From positions 1 through 64,000 of the forward strand of contig NZ_VOHC01000001.1 of NCBI RefSeq assembly GCF_007859275.1: 64,000 bases of DNA, read 5' to 3'. This stretch comes from Planomicrobium sp. CPCC 101079 (GTDB lineage Bacteria; Bacillota; Bacilli; Bacillales_A; Planococcaceae). This document shows, piece after piece, positions 1 through 8,794 of this stretch. A model generated the notes under the pieces. The model saw only the letters and a program-made list of their open reading frames with translations, did not search any database and had not been told where the DNA came from. Numbering within the stretch: position 1 is the first letter of the stretch; every line of letters begins with the position of its first letter. A program made the translations under genes and the position numbers.

Positions 1-127
1 TACCTATATGGCGTACTACAACCAGAAACGAATGAAGTCCAAATTAAAAAACATGAGTCCGGTTGACTACCGGACTCATGCACAACAAGCTGCTTAAATT
101 TTTGTCTAACTTTTTTGGGTCAGTTCA
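1..127 (+). mobile_element. Right end of an IS3-family (IS150-like) insertion sequence
   Basis: The window opens inside an insertion sequence. It contains the last codons of an IS3-type transposase, followed at 103-127 by a sequence beginning TGTCTAACTTTTTTGGGTCA, which resembles the terminal inverted repeat of IS150-group elements (usual rc form starts near TGNACTGACCCCAAAAAGTTAGACA). The element therefore probably ends at about 127. The left end and any target duplication lie outside the window, so it cannot be judged whether the element is intact. Confidence 0.75.
2..97 (+). CDS. IS3-family transposase (OrfB), C-terminal fragment
   Basis: Only the last 31 codons are present, reading in frame from base 2 to a TAA at 95-97. 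The peptide contains YYNQKRMKSKLKNMSP followed by VDYRTHAQ, which is the typical C-terminal tail of IS3/IS150 OrfB transposases (rve integrase fold; the DDE catalytic residues would be upstream of the window). The start lies outside the window. The stop is immediately followed by the presumed terminal inverted repeat, as expected for this family. Confidence 0.8.
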   Translation, partial: TYMAYYNQKRMKSKLKNMSPVDYRTHAQQAA

Positions 128-209
128 AATTGTCGGTTTTCCAACAATTCAAGCTGCTTTTTTATTTATACAGCAGGGAATACGCGCATTCAGCAGAGCC
201 TCATACAAC

Positions 210-247
210 AAAAATGCCAACCCGCTTAAAGCGGATTGGCATTTTTT
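210..247 (-). terminator. Intrinsic terminator of the InhA-like gene
   Basis: A hairpin with arms ATGCCAA(C/T)CCGCTT / AAGCGG(A/G)TTGGCAT is flanked by A and T runs on the two sides, so it can terminate on the minus strand just after the metalloprotease stop codon at 256. Confidence 0.8.
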
Positions 248-255
248 ATCGGTTC

Positions 256-2619
256 TTATTTATAAATTAAAACTTGAGCGGCCGAACCATCCGCACTTTC
301 CCCTGATACTCGGAATTTCAATCCGTAATTCGGTACATTGCGCCCAGCGTCAACCATTCCAGAATTGCTGTAGTCTGCACTGTCGTCGAACAATGGATTT
401 CGTTTTGTGTAGCTGTCAGCTAATGTCAGTCCATTGATGCCAGTATAATCAAGGAACATCTTAGACGTTTTGTTCAAGCTAAAAGCAGCGTCGTTCAATT
501 GGTAGCGAGAAGATCCGACTGCACCATCGCTCCAATAGTTTGTTTTTTGATCCGCATCCACTACCCCAAGGAAACCTTCGCCTGGGTGTGCACCAGTCCA
601 GTTATCGCTATAGAACTCATCTACGTACCAAACAACCAGCCCTGCATCGTAGCTCATCAAACTTGCACCACGACGGATGTTGGCTAAGCCTTCATCCACA
701 CCGTTATGCGAGCGCCATTCAAGCAAATAGTATTGTTCGGTATATGCTTTGCCGTCATTAAGTGTAAAACCATTCAGCTCAAACGCCGATGTTCCTTCTG
801 CATCATCGGATACAATTGTTTTGCCGTCTGCAGAGATGGTTAAATCATCCACGTAGAAGCCAGGATGAGTAGCAGCAACATCCGTCCAGTAGTTCAGTTC
901 CACTGTAACTTTTTGGCCAGCGAACTCTGATAAATCAAAGTTTGCATCTACCCAGCCGTTGGAAAGGCCGGTAATGCCATGGCCGGGATTTTGTTCGTTA
1001 GGATCTGTTTCAGTTGTAAGATTGCCTTTGATTGTTTTGCCGTTCACTTTAACTGAAGCGTAATCCCAATCTTGTTCAATGTCGTACCATGTCTTGAAAG
1101 TAAGGGCCGCTGATGTAGAAGCACTCAAGTCGACTTCAACGGACATGGAATGATCCAATTCGTCGCCTTTGCCACTGAAATATTCTTTGGTGCCACTGAA
1201 TGGCGTATTGATTGTAGTTGCTTTATTCGGCAAATCAACGCGCAGTGCGTCGTTGTTTGTTCCTTTCGTTGCAGCCTCGTCAAGAAGAACAGTTATGCCG
1301 TTTTTAGTAATGTCTTTTTCGTTTAAAGTTGTGCCGCTCAACCAATTGCCGCCATGGCCAGCTTGCAGCATTTCCTTAGCATAGGCGCTGAAACCAGTCG
1401 GCTCAGTCCCTGGAACCGAACCAGCCCAGCTGCCGCTTGCCATGATTGACCAGTAAGCAACTGCTTCTCCTGTACCTGAATACTGCGTATCGTACTCGTC
1501 AGGAAGGCCAAGGTCATGTCCGAATTCGTGCGCGAACACACCGGCTGCGCCATCTTCTGGTTCAATGGTGTAGTCCCATGCTGCTAATTGGCCGTTCCAG
1601 CGGCTGCTATCTGATGTTCCGCCCGGCACTCCGACTGGACCTGTGCTCAATTTTGAACGGTGCGACCAAATTGCATCCCCACCCAATTTGCCGCCGCCTG
1701 CTTCTTCGCCGACACCGGCATGGACGACCATCAAATGGTCAATGATGCCATCAGGCTCATGATAAACCCCATCGCCATCATAGTCATCGCGGTCCCAGAC
1801 ATCGTACTCAGACAAATCAATATTCGGGTCTTGTGCGGCTTTTGTTAAAGCTTCGTATACTAATTCTCTTGCAGCTTTGTCACTGCCGTCTGGCGCTGGG
1901 TCATTGCCTCCGTAGTAAGCTGCCGGGTGATCTGCTGTATACCATCCGGCTACTGTGCCGTCTACAGTATAGCTGCCGCCGGATTGCTGCTCGTAGTATT
2001 GCTTCATTGATACGAAAGTTTCGCCATTCGGCCCTTTATAGCCATTTTCACCGAAAACCATGTCTTGGAAGTGGGAGGTTGGATAATCTTCATAGAACAT
2101 ATCCGACTCTTCTTTTGTAATTGAACTTGCTCTGTAATCCGGGAAATCGATAGCTAGAACTAGAACTTTATCTTCGCGCACTTCGCCTTTGTAGGCTTCT
2201 TGCGTGGCTGAGTCTACTTTATTTTTCTTCGCTTGGCCTAGCTTGTTGCCTTTGCCATTTGTAAGGCCATTGTTAATGGCTTTATCTTGAAGTTCACTTT
2301 CGTGCTTGTGAGAAAGGCCATTTTCTTTATCGGCTTTCGTGTTGCTTTTTGCTTTCGCTTTTAAAAGCTCGTTCAAAGCTTTTTGTGCTTCAGCTGGGCT
2401 GGCGTCTTTAGCCAAAGTGCCTTCTTTTTTAAGCATTTCAATCAATCTTTCATCATTTGCAACTCCTAGATCAGCCGGTGTAGCACTGCCAGAGTCCTTG
2501 AATAGTGAGAGTGCATTAGCTGCTTGCGCTGTAGAGGCAGTGGAAAGGCCACCCACTGTCAATGCGCTGAACCCAAGAATAGCAGCCATTGTCGTGCTTG
2601 CCAGCATCTTCTTCTTCAA
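256..2619 (-). CDS. Immune inhibitor A family secreted zinc metalloprotease (M6)
   Basis: A 787-aa secreted peptidase of the M6/InhA family, which in Bacillus degrades host antimicrobial proteins and matrix; here it is probably a general extracellular protease. The N-terminus has lysines, a hydrophobic core and an AQA-type signal peptidase site near residue 33. A propeptide-like region rich in Lys and Glu follows. The catalytic motif HEFGHDLGLPDEYD lies near residue 360, combining HExxH with the extended M6 sequence. The length matches InhA proteins of about 790 aa. The start is a TTG placed 8 nt after AGGAGG, in preference to internal ATGs. The gene is monocistronic, with a terminator downstream. 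The substrate is not predictable. Confidence 0.93.
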   Translation of the reverse strand: MKKKMLASTTMAAILGFSALTVGGLSTASTAQAANALSLFKDSGSATPADLGVANDERLIEMLKKEGTLAKDASPAEAQKALNELLKAKAKSNTKADKENGLSHKHESELQDKAINNGLTNGKGNKLGQAKKNKVDSATQEAYKGEVREDKVLVLAIDFPDYRASSITKEESDMFYEDYPTSHFQDMVFGENGYKGPNGETFVSMKQYYEQQSGGSYTVDGTVAGWYTADHPAAYYGGNDPAPDGSDKAARELVYEALTKAAQDPNIDLSEYDVWDRDDYDGDGVYHEPDGIIDHLMVVHAGVGEEAGGGKLGGDAIWSHRSKLSTGPVGVPGGTSDSSRWNGQLAAWDYTIEPEDGAAGVFAHEFGHDLGLPDEYDTQYSGTGEAVAYWSIMASGSWAGSVPGTEPTGFSAYAKEMLQAGHGGNWLSGTTLNEKDITKNGITVLLDEAATKGTNNDALRVDLPNKATTINTPFSGTKEYFSGKGDELDHSMSVEVDLSASTSAALTFKTWYDIEQDWDYASVKVNGKTIKGNLTTETDPNEQNPGHGITGLSNGWVDANFDLSEFAGQKVTVELNYWTDVAATHPGFYVDDLTISADGKTIVSDDAEGTSAFELNGFTLNDGKAYTEQYYLLEWRSHNGVDEGLANIRRGASLMSYDAGLVVWYVDEFYSDNWTGAHPGEGFLGVVDADQKTNYWSDGAVGSSRYQLNDAAFSLNKTSKMFLDYTGINGLTLADSYTKRNPLFDDSADYSNSGMVDAGRNVPNYGLKFRVSGESADGSAAQVLIYK

Positions 2620-2793
2620 ACTTCATTCCTCCTAGAAATGTACAATTTTCCCAACATTCAAAAGATACGCTATTTGGATGACCTTTACTAGATGGGAGAG
2701 GAAAAAAAGTAAATATTTCCTATTTGTTATTTCGTATTCTATGTATAAATTTCCAAAAAATAAAATTTTTTATATAAAAATCTGTTTTATAAA

Positions 2794-2823
2794 TAAAAAA
2801 ACCAGCTACTTTAAAGTAGCTGG
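2794..2823 (-). terminator. Intrinsic terminator after the DUF378 gene
   Basis: Hairpin CCAGCTACTTTAAAGTAGCTGG. The A-run on the plus-strand left side becomes the T tract on the minus strand, so it terminates the small gene ending at 2837. The roughly 170 bp from here to the InhA start holds only an AT-rich promoter region. Confidence 0.85.
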
Positions 2824-2836
2824 AGAGTAAACAACA

Positions 2837-3061
2837 TTAATGGCGTGTTGTAGTTGTACGGCGATCATTGCCGACCATAGGCAAGAATTTTAACGCATAC
2901 AAAGCACACAGACCGACAATCACATAGACAATACGGGCCAAAATAGAGTTTTGCCCGCCGAAAATTGTAGCTACTAGGTCAAATTGGAACAATCCAACCA
3001 ATAGCCAGTTGATACCTCCGATAATTAATAAGATAAGGGCGATGCGATTTAATCCGCTCAT
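2837..3061 (-). CDS. DUF378 family small membrane protein
   Basis: A 74-aa protein with two predicted membrane segments (about residues 7-28 and 38-62). It carries the sequence GGINWLLVGLFQFDLVA, characteristic of DUF378 (YuzA-like) proteins, whose function is unknown. The tail is polar and rich in Thr and Arg. The start ATG follows AAAGGAGAGATGA. A good sigma-B promoter match lies 47-71 bp upstream, which suggests induction by general stress. It is a single gene with its own terminator. Confidence 0.85.
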   Translation of the reverse strand: MSGLNRIALILLIIGGINWLLVGLFQFDLVATIFGGQNSILARIVYVIVGLCALYALKFLPMVGNDRRTTTTRH

Positions 3062-3107
3062 TTCATCTCTCCTTTCTTTTGGTTTGACGTAGGTAATCAG
3101 TAATTTT

Positions 3108-3132
3108 ATACCCTTGTAGATTTTTACAAAAC
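3108..3132 (-). promoter_or_regulatory. Candidate sigma-B promoter for the DUF378 gene
   Basis: On the minus strand the -35 is GTTTTG (3132-3127) and the -10 is GGGTAT (3113-3108), with a 13-nt spacer. This fits the Bacillus sigma-B consensus GTTTAA-N12-15-GGGTAT. The same architecture recurs in the 50-54 kb stress cluster. Confidence 0.7.
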
Positions 3133-3550
3133 TCTCTCATATCATTATTTTTTGAATTTTACATTTTTTGAGGGAAGAAAAGTACGAGAAAAAGTGAATC
3201 CAGCCTGATGTATAATTTGCATCCTCGTATAAATAGATAAACTTCATTTTTAATAAAAAATTTTTATTTTTTTCTAAAAATGGTTTAATTAAGGTGTAAA
3301 ACGTTTAAAAGGAAAGGTTGTAGGGAATCTTTTTCATAAGTCTGCATTAACGGTCCTTGCACATACCTTTCTTTCCCTCCTGAAAAAATTGGACTGCTTA
3401 TAAAAATTCCAGGCAAGTTTCTGAGAAAAATTAAAGTCACCCGAAGAGGAAGAGGAAAAACCATTCTTTCTAATAGGGAGTGAGAACAAAAAAATGATAG
3501 GTCAAAATGTATAATACATATGCAATTTAACGAGACTTTTCAATGTTATG

Positions 3551-3579
3551 TTGCAGGTTTTCCTGCATTAGGTTATAAT
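3551..3579 (+). promoter_or_regulatory. Sigma-A promoter of the RpiR gene with overlapping palindrome
   Basis: TTGCAG (3551-3556), a 17-nt spacer and a perfect TATAAT (3574-3579) lie about 45 bp before the regulator's GTG. A perfect inverted repeat TGCAGG-tttt-CCTGCA at 3552-3567 overlaps the -35 and spacer, a natural place for an autorepressor operator. The rest of the 3133-3550 interval is AT-rich and no gene was found in it. Confidence 0.7.
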
Positions 3580-3623
3580 TTTTATAAGCATTACAGTATA
3601 TTTATTAGTAAGGGGAGGAACTT

Positions 3624-4463
3624 GTGCAGGAATTACTGCGTGCAATATCAAATTCGTACAATGATTTCAGCTCTGGACAAAAAAAAGTTGGAGACCTTTT
3701 TTTTCAGGAACCGATTTTTTTGGCTTTTTCCTCTGCATTAGAAGTGGGCAAGCGGGTCAATGTCAGCGAATCTACGGTAATTCGCTGGACACAGAAGTTG
3801 GGGTATAAGGGATATACTGAATTTCAGCAAGTACTTCAACGGAAATTGGCCGAAGAGCACTTTGGCCAAACAGAGCAAAAAACAGCGGAGCCTGCATCGC
3901 AAACTTTTTTGGAAAATCTATTGGATGCTGATATTGCCAATCTTATAAAGCTGAAACAAACCATTGATGAAGAACTGCTTCTTCGCGTAGTTGATGCTAT
4001 AGGGTGTGCAAAGCAGTTATATGTCACAAGCAATTTTTTAGATTACGGTTTAACTCATTGGTTTTCAACATGGCTGAATACTGCGCTTGACCATACTGAA
4101 ATGCTGATGCCTTCCGATATGCAGTTTTTTAGCCGTTTAGCTAAATTGAAAACCGGTGATACTGTGATTGCCTTTGCTTTTCCCCGCCATACAAAACCGT
4201 TATTCGAAACATTGAAGACGGCAAAAGAACGCGGAGCAGAAGTGATTGTCTTTACAGACTCTGCCGATTCTCCTGCTGCTGTCTATGCTGATATATCGAT
4301 TCCAATTTTTATGGATTCTAATTTGAACATTGAGTCGTATACAGCGGTACACGCCTTATTAGCTTCTGTTCTGCGGTTTGTCTATGTGAAAGAACATGAA
4401 AAAGTAAAGGGGAACTTTTCCCGATTGGAAAGCATATATCAGAAAAAAGATATATTTTTTTGA
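3624..4463 (+). CDS. RpiR/MurR family transcriptional regulator
   Basis: A 279-aa regulator. The N-terminal HTH_6 domain (residues 1-75) includes NVSESTVIRWTQKLGYKGYT, the recognition-helix region of RpiR proteins. The C-terminal part (about 105-250) is a SIS sugar-isomerase fold that usually binds a phosphosugar effector. GTG start at 3624, 5 nt after AGGGGAGG. It directly precedes a polar amino acid ABC operon (75 bp gap), so it probably controls that transporter; the effector is not evident from the sequence. A palindrome over its own promoter suggests autoregulation. Confidence 0.85.
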   Translation: MQELLRAISNSYNDFSSGQKKVGDLFFQEPIFLAFSSALEVGKRVNVSESTVIRWTQKLGYKGYTEFQQVLQRKLAEEHFGQTEQKTAEPASQTFLENLLDADIANLIKLKQTIDEELLLRVVDAIGCAKQLYVTSNFLDYGLTHWFSTWLNTALDHTEMLMPSDMQFFSRLAKLKTGDTVIAFAFPRHTKPLFETLKTAKERGAEVIVFTDSADSPAAVYADISIPIFMDSNLNIESYTAVHALLASVLRFVYVKEHEKVKGNFSRLESIYQKKDIFF

Positions 4464-4538
4464 TCTGCAATCTTGACTAAAGGTTTGTCCTGAAACGCTT
4501 TGTCGTTTTGGTAACTAATAGAAAAAGGGGAGAATAAC

Positions 4539-5351
4539 ATGAAAAAGAAACTATCTTTTTTGAGTGTCATTTTATCAGCAGGGCTTTTTGTCTCAGCATG
4601 TGGAGGCGGCGGCTCTGAAGGCGGCAGCGGTGGACTGGAATTAGTTGAAGAAGGAAAGTTTACTACTGCTTCTAGCGGACTTTATAAACCTTTCAGTTTT
4701 GAAGAGGGCGGCAATCTTACAGGCTTCGATATTGAAGTTGGCAATGCGATTGCGGAAGAAATGGGTTTAGAGCCAAATCCGGTTACAACTCCTTTTGAAA
4801 CCATTATCCAGGGGCTGACTACGAATCGGTATGACGCAATCATCGGTTCATTGGCAATTACAAATGACCGGGCTGAGCAAGTGAGTTTCACGGACCCTTA
4901 TTACTATTCCGGCGGAGCTATTTTTGTCAGAGAAGGAAATACTGAAATCCAATCCAAAGAAGACTTGAAGGATAAAAAGATCGGAGTCGTTGGACAAAGT
5001 ACGTATGAAACGGCTGCCAAAGAATATACGGAAGACATCCAATACTACAACAGTGACGTTGTCGCTTTGCAGGATCTGGAAATTGAAGGGCGTTTGGATG
5101 CTGTTATCACTGCGGACGTGGTAGGGTTTGAAGCGCAAAATACAGGGATCAAAGTTGAAGCGGTTGGAGAGCCTTTGTGGATCGAAAAAGTAGCTATTGC
5201 TGTCCGCAAAGACGATACGGAAATGCAGACTCAAATCAATGAAGCGTTGGCTGCAATTATAGAAAACGGAACATACGAAGAAATTTCAAACAAATATTTT
5301 GGGCGTAACCTCCTGGAAACCGATATTGAAGGCATTGAAGTTTTAGAATAG
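4539..5351 (+). CDS. Polar amino acid ABC transporter substrate-binding lipoprotein
   Basis: A 270-aa periplasmic-type binding protein of the SBP_bac_3 family. The lipobox LFVSAC places the lipid-modified Cys near residue 21, followed by a Gly/Ser linker. The bilobed domain runs from about residue 40 to the end and includes YKPFSFEEGGNLTGFDIEV, FETIIQGL and the hallmark FTDPYYYSGG. It would capture a polar amino acid (glutamine, cystine or arginine class) at the membrane surface and deliver it to the permease encoded next. It is the first gene of a three-gene operon after the RpiR regulator. The exact ligand cannot be assigned. Confidence 0.9.
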   Translation: MKKKLSFLSVILSAGLFVSACGGGGSEGGSGGLELVEEGKFTTASSGLYKPFSFEEGGNLTGFDIEVGNAIAEEMGLEPNPVTTPFETIIQGLTTNRYDAIIGSLAITNDRAEQVSFTDPYYYSGGAIFVREGNTEIQSKEDLKDKKIGVVGQSTYETAAKEYTEDIQYYNSDVVALQDLEIEGRLDAVITADVVGFEAQNTGIKVEAVGEPLWIEKVAIAVRKDDTEMQTQINEALAAIIENGTYEEISNKYFGRNLLETDIEGIEVLE

Positions 5352-5381
5352 GCACGTGCCACAAGGAGGAGTGAAGAACCT

Positions 5382-6050
5382 ATGCCAGAGATATTTGTAA
5401 CAGTTTATGATGTATTTATGCGAACTTATCCGGGATTTCTGGAAGCGACGCTCGTCACGCTGCAATTGACGGCTGTCGGGGTCATTCTCGGAACGGTTAT
5501 CGGTTTGATTTTTGCTCTTATGAAAATTTCAGGATCAAAGATACTGCGGGGAATAGCCAATACCTATATTACAATCATTCGCGGAACGCCGTTGATTGTA
5601 CAAATCATGTTTTTATACTTTGGGATTGTTGAAATCTATACGATGGATAATTTCTGGGCTGGTTCAATCGCGCTTGGTATTCACAATGGCGCATACATTG
5701 CGGAGATTTTCCGTGGCGCGATTCAAGGCGTCGATCCAGGACAGCGGGAAGCAAGTATGTCGCTTGGCATGAACCGGAGACAGACAATGAGCCGTATTGT
5801 CTTTCCGCAAGCTTTGCGCCGCTCAATTCCTCCATTAGGAAACCAATTCATTATTACATTAAAAGATTCCTCGCTGGTTTATGTTATCGGGGTATCAGAG
5901 ATATTCTCGCTCGGAAACCGGGAAGCGGCCCAGTCTTATCAGCCGTTCGAATCATTTTTGGTCGTGGCGCTTTACTATTTGGTGCTGGTCATGATCTTCA
6001 CATTCCTGTTGCGTTTGTATGAAAACAAACTTGACGTTGATAGAGCGTAA
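5382..6050 (+). CDS. Amino acid ABC transporter permease
   Basis: A 222-aa HisM/GlnP-type permease with about five membrane segments. It contains the family signature [15 protein letters not shown] (residues about 66-80) and the EAA loop [22 protein letters not shown] (split here from residue 125), which couples to the ATPase. It forms a homodimeric channel with the neighbouring binding protein and ATPase. It sits 30 bp after the binding-protein gene, preceded by AAGGAGGAG, and is followed 16 bp later by the ATPase gene. Confidence 0.92.
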   Translation: MPEIFVTVYDVFMRTYPGFLEATLVTLQLTAVGVILGTVIGLIFALMKISGSKILRGIANTYITIIRGTPLIVQIMFLYFGIVEIYTMDNFWAGSIALGIHNGAYIAEIFRGAIQGVDPGQREASMSLGMNRRQTMSRIVFPQALRRSIPPLGNQFIITLKDSSLVYVIGVSEIFSLGNREAAQSYQPFESFLVVALYYLVLVMIFTFLLRLYENKLDVDRA

Positions 6051-6066
6051 GAGGGGAGATACAAAG

Positions 6067-6789
6067 ATGCTTACTGGAGAAAATATTCATAAATCATTCG
6101 GGGATCTTGAAGTGCTTAAAGGTGTGGACTTGCATGTGAATCCTCAGGAAGTGGTTGTTCTTGTCGGGGTCAGCGGGTCCGGAAAGAGCACATTGCTTAG
6201 GTGCTTCAACTTTCTGGAAATGATCAATGATGGAAAAATAATAATAGATGGACAGACGGTAAATCCCAAAAAAGACAATTTGACAAAAATTCGTGCAGAA
6301 GTGGGAATGGTGTTTCAGCACTTTAACCTTTTCCCTCATAAAACGGTTTTAGAAAATGTTATGGAAGCGCCAATTACCGTAAAAAAGATGAAGAAAGACC
6401 AAGCCCGCAAACTTGGTCTGGAGTTGCTGGATAAAGTTGGGCTTCGTGATAAAGCAGACGTATATCCAAGCAAACTTTCAGGAGGACAAAAACAGCGTGT
6501 CGCTATTGCGCGGTCACTTGCCATGCAGCCGAAGGTCATGCTATTTGATGAACCGACGTCAGCGCTTGACCCTGAACTGGTAGGGGAAGTGCTGCAAGTT
6601 ATGAAGCAATTGGCTGAAGAGGGAATGACGATGGTGGTCGTTACGCATGAGATGAAATTTGCTAAAGAAGTTGCGGATCGAATCATTATGATTGATAAAG
6701 GGAAAATCATAGAGTCAGCTGATCCGAAAACTTTCTTTGAAAATCCTAAACACGAACGTACTCGCCAATTTATTCAATTGGTTGAGTAA
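6067..6789 (+). CDS. Amino acid ABC transporter ATP-binding protein (GlnQ-like)
   Basis: A 240-aa ATPase with Walker [14 protein letters not shown]-loop [13 protein letters not shown], signature [16 protein letters not shown], Walker [15 protein letters not shown] and the switch His in VVTHEM. This is the standard polar amino acid transporter ATPase of about 240 aa. The start at 6067 ([12 protein letters not shown]) is preceded by GAGGGGAGAT; a longer in-frame reading from 6019 overlaps the permease and lacks a ribosome site. It is the last gene of the operon and is followed by a strong terminator. Confidence 0.93.
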   Translation: MLTGENIHKSFGDLEVLKGVDLHVNPQEVVVLVGVSGSGKSTLLRCFNFLEMINDGKIIIDGQTVNPKKDNLTKIRAEVGMVFQHFNLFPHKTVLENVMEAPITVKKMKKDQARKLGLELLDKVGLRDKADVYPSKLSGGQKQRVAIARSLAMQPKVMLFDEPTSALDPELVGEVLQVMKQLAEEGMTMVVVTHEMKFAKEVADRIIMIDKGKIIESADPKTFFENPKHERTRQFIQLVE

Positions 6790-6806
6790 ATGGGCAAATG
6801 CATCGA

Positions 6807-6850
6807 AACGGCGCCGGTTTATTAAACCGGCGCCGTTTTTCTTTTTTTTG
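6807..6850 (+). terminator. Strong intrinsic terminator of the ABC operon
   Basis: A GC-rich hairpin, AACGGCGCCGGTTT / AAACCGGCGCCGTT with a 3-nt loop, followed by TTTTTC and another T run. Confidence 0.95.
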
Positions 6851-6855
6851 AACAC

Positions 6856-6880
6856 GTTTTTTAATTGGAAAAACGGTTAA
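6856..6880 (+). promoter_or_regulatory. Weak candidate sigma-B promoter upstream of the CBS gene
   Basis: GTTTTT (6856-6861), a 13-nt spacer, then GGTTAA (6875-6880). The -35 and spacing fit sigma-B, but the -10 matches only 4 of 6 bases. It is listed because other stress genes nearby have the same geometry. The rest of the 6850-7036 interval shows no convincing gene. Confidence 0.25.
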
Positions 6881-7036
6881 AGAATACTAGAGGAAATGAA
6901 GGGAGGCATGGCGAGTTTAAAGTAAGGGCAGTGAATGGTACGGCACAGAAAAAATGCACTCTTTTAGATGTGTATTGGGTCAGAAATGATTTTTTAGGGA
7001 CGGAAAACATTAAATTAAATGGGAGGCACAAAAAAA

Positions 7037-7462
7037 ATGAAAATTACAGATATCATGACGTCTGATGTGGATACTTGTTCACCACAAGCAAGCATCCAAG
7101 AAGTTGCGACAAGAATGAGAGATCTGGACGTAGGTTCAATCCCAGTTGCCGAAGACGATAGATTGGTTGGGATAGTTACAGACCGGGATATTGTTGTCCG
7201 GGCAATAGCAGATCAATTATCTTTAGACCGCCCCATTTCTGAAATCTTATCTTCTGGTCCTGTGACCGGCAGCGTTGATATGTCTGTTGAAGACGCAGCT
7301 AATCTCATGTCCCAGCATCAAATCCGCCGATTGCCTATAGTTGAAAACGACCGTCTTGTCGGCATTGTTTCTTTAGGAGACATTGCAGTAAAAGACAAAA
7401 CTTACGACAATGCAGAAGTTGCATTGGATGATGTATCAGAACCGGCAGAACCGGATAGATAA
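7037..7462 (+). CDS. CBS domain pair protein
   Basis: A 141-aa cytosolic protein made of two CBS repeats: about residues 7-58 (IMTSDVDTCSPQASIQEVA, GIVTDRDIVVRA) and 72-125 (SVEDAANLMSQHQIRRLPIV, GIVSLGDIA). CBS pairs bind adenine nucleotides and sense energy or stress state. The stand-alone architecture is like B. subtilis YhcV. Start at 7037 behind GGGAGGCAC; an in-frame ATG at 7019 overlaps the ribosome site and is rejected. The partner or target is unknown. Confidence 0.88.
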   Translation: MKITDIMTSDVDTCSPQASIQEVATRMRDLDVGSIPVAEDDRLVGIVTDRDIVVRAIADQLSLDRPISEILSSGPVTGSVDMSVEDAANLMSQHQIRRLPIVENDRLVGIVSLGDIAVKDKTYDNAEVALDDVSEPAEPDR

Positions 7463-7502
7463 CGGCAAAAATTATTATACCTGAGAAAGTAAAGAGAATT
7501 AT

Positions 7503-7532
7503 AAAAATCCGGCTTTGGATAGCCGGATTTTT
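7503..7532. terminator. Bidirectional terminator between the CBS and lipoprotein genes
   Basis: AAAATCCGGCT-ttgg-atAGCCGGATTTTT lies between convergent genes and can serve both strands. Confidence 0.85.
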
Positions 7533-7538
7533 AATTTG

Positions 7539-7955
7539 TTATGGCGCTTCAATAATATCCACAGAAACGAGAGGCATATTTTCTTCGGCCTGTCCTTCAT
7601 AAATGCCTTGTACGGTAACTGAATCTCCGACAGCCACTGCTTTTTCGGCCATGTTGCGGATATAAACCTGTTGTTCTCCGTCAGTCAGTATAAAAGCAGG
7701 AAAAGCGTTATCATCGGTCAATTCCTTTACTGTGCCAGTTAATAGGACAGGTTCGCCGTCTGGAATTTCACCGTTTGCCAATGCTGCAAACGTAACCGGT
7801 TCTGCTTCATCCGCTTCTTCAGGCGAGGTTGGATCAAGTTCTCCTTCAGGAGCTGAAACTTCTGTTTCACTTTCTTGGGTTGTGCTGGCATTTTCCTCGT
7901 TTCCACAAGCCCCTAACAACAACACCAGTGAAAACAAAAAGAGCAACTTTTTCAT
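7539..7955 (-). CDS. Lipoprotein with OB-fold-like domain
   Basis: A 138-aa lipoprotein with lipobox LLLGACG (lipid Cys near residue 17). An acidic, Pro/Ser/Thr-rich linker spans about residues 20-50. The C-terminal domain of about 80 residues (VLLTGTVKELTDDNAFPAFI, VYIRNM, GDSVTVQGIYEG) resembles the small nucleic-acid/metal-binding OB (tRNA_anti-like) domains found on Gram-positive lipoproteins. The role is unknown. Start preceded by AGGAGTGATTAACA. Monocistronic, with a shared downstream terminator. Confidence 0.75.
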   Translation of the reverse strand: MKKLLFLFSLVLLLGACGNEENASTTQESETEVSAPEGELDPTSPEEADEAEPVTFAALANGEIPDGEPVLLTGTVKELTDDNAFPAFILTDGEQQVYIRNMAEKAVAVGDSVTVQGIYEGQAEENMPLVSVDIIEAP

Positions 7956-8063
7956 TGTTAATCACTCCTACTCATAGTAAAAACCTAAAACAAAAAATCC
8001 TGAGACCGCCAGGAAAAACAAATGGATGGAAGAGAAGAGCGGGAAAGCGTTCTGAAAAAGCCG

Positions 8064-8780
8064 TCACCAAAGAATGGTTTCAGGATAATCAGTTTGAATA
8101 GGGATTTCATGAATCGCTTTTTTCGATGGGTTTGCAGAAGCGATCACTTGCTGGCGAAAAGAAAGGTAGTCTTGATCTTGCGCGGCAATTTTCGCTGCAA
8201 TGGAAGGCAAGGCTTTTTTGCGTTGTGAAACTGCCATGCCGATATATTGAAGATTCAAAAAGTCGATATATTGAATGGCATAATCTTCCATTCGGGATGA
8301 GGCACTGAATGCTTGCAATAGGATTCGATAATTTTCTTCTTCAATTTGACCGTGCAGACAATCCAAAATCAATGCTTGGAAATGGGCGATGGTGTGAAGG
8401 TGGAAATCCCACTCAGGACTTTCCGACTCAGCCTGGCGCAAGCGGGAAAAGTCTCTCAGTACTAAAGCTGCAAATAAAATTTCCGGCCAAAGAATTTCAA
8501 CTGAAAAGTAAATGTTTTTATCAGGTGCTATAAAAGTATGTTGTTTTTTCACATGTTCGTGGAGGCCATTGAAGACTCTTTCGATATTGCGGCTGCCTTG
8601 GGCTGCTTGGCGAATGTTATAAGAAACGCCGAGAATTCGTATTCGTGCGCCGGCATAATTGTAATACTTTTCTTCATCGCCGATCACATGGTAAATGGCT
8701 TGATTCAACCCGTCCAAGTCAAAATAATCTCCGCTGATTTTGACCCCTGTATGATGCGGTGTATTGGTAATGGTCAGCAC
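8064..8780 (-). CDS. Conserved hypothetical protein, downstream of rluF
   Basis: A 238-aa soluble protein with no signal peptide or membrane segment. The N-terminus (VKISGDYFDLDGLNQAIYHV, YAGARIRILGVSYNIRQAAQ) recalls a family of uncharacterised Firmicute proteins (possibly DUF6904); this is recollection, not a search result. GTG start at 8780 with a strong AAGGAGG 8 nt upstream. It begins 14 bp after the rluF stop, so it is very likely cotranscribed with rluF. No catalytic motif was recognised. Confidence 0.7.
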   Translation of the reverse strand: MLTITNTPHHTGVKISGDYFDLDGLNQAIYHVIGDEEKYYNYAGARIRILGVSYNIRQAAQGSRNIERVFNGLHEHVKKQHTFIAPDKNIYFSVEILWPEILFAALVLRDFSRLRQAESESPEWDFHLHTIAHFQALILDCLHGQIEEENYRILLQAFSASSRMEDYAIQYIDFLNLQYIGMAVSQRKKALPSIAAKIAAQDQDYLSFRQQVIASANPSKKAIHEIPIQTDYPETILW

Positions 8781-8794
8781 AAGCCAGTCCTCCT

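Noticed and set aside
63..437. Open frame of 124 codons on the plus strand
   Set aside because: It runs antisense over the InhA gene terminator and C-terminus, has no ribosome site, and begins inside the IS terminal region.
6865..7065. 66-codon frame before the CBS gene
   Set aside because: No ribosome site or recognisable protein; it overlaps the CBS gene start in another frame.
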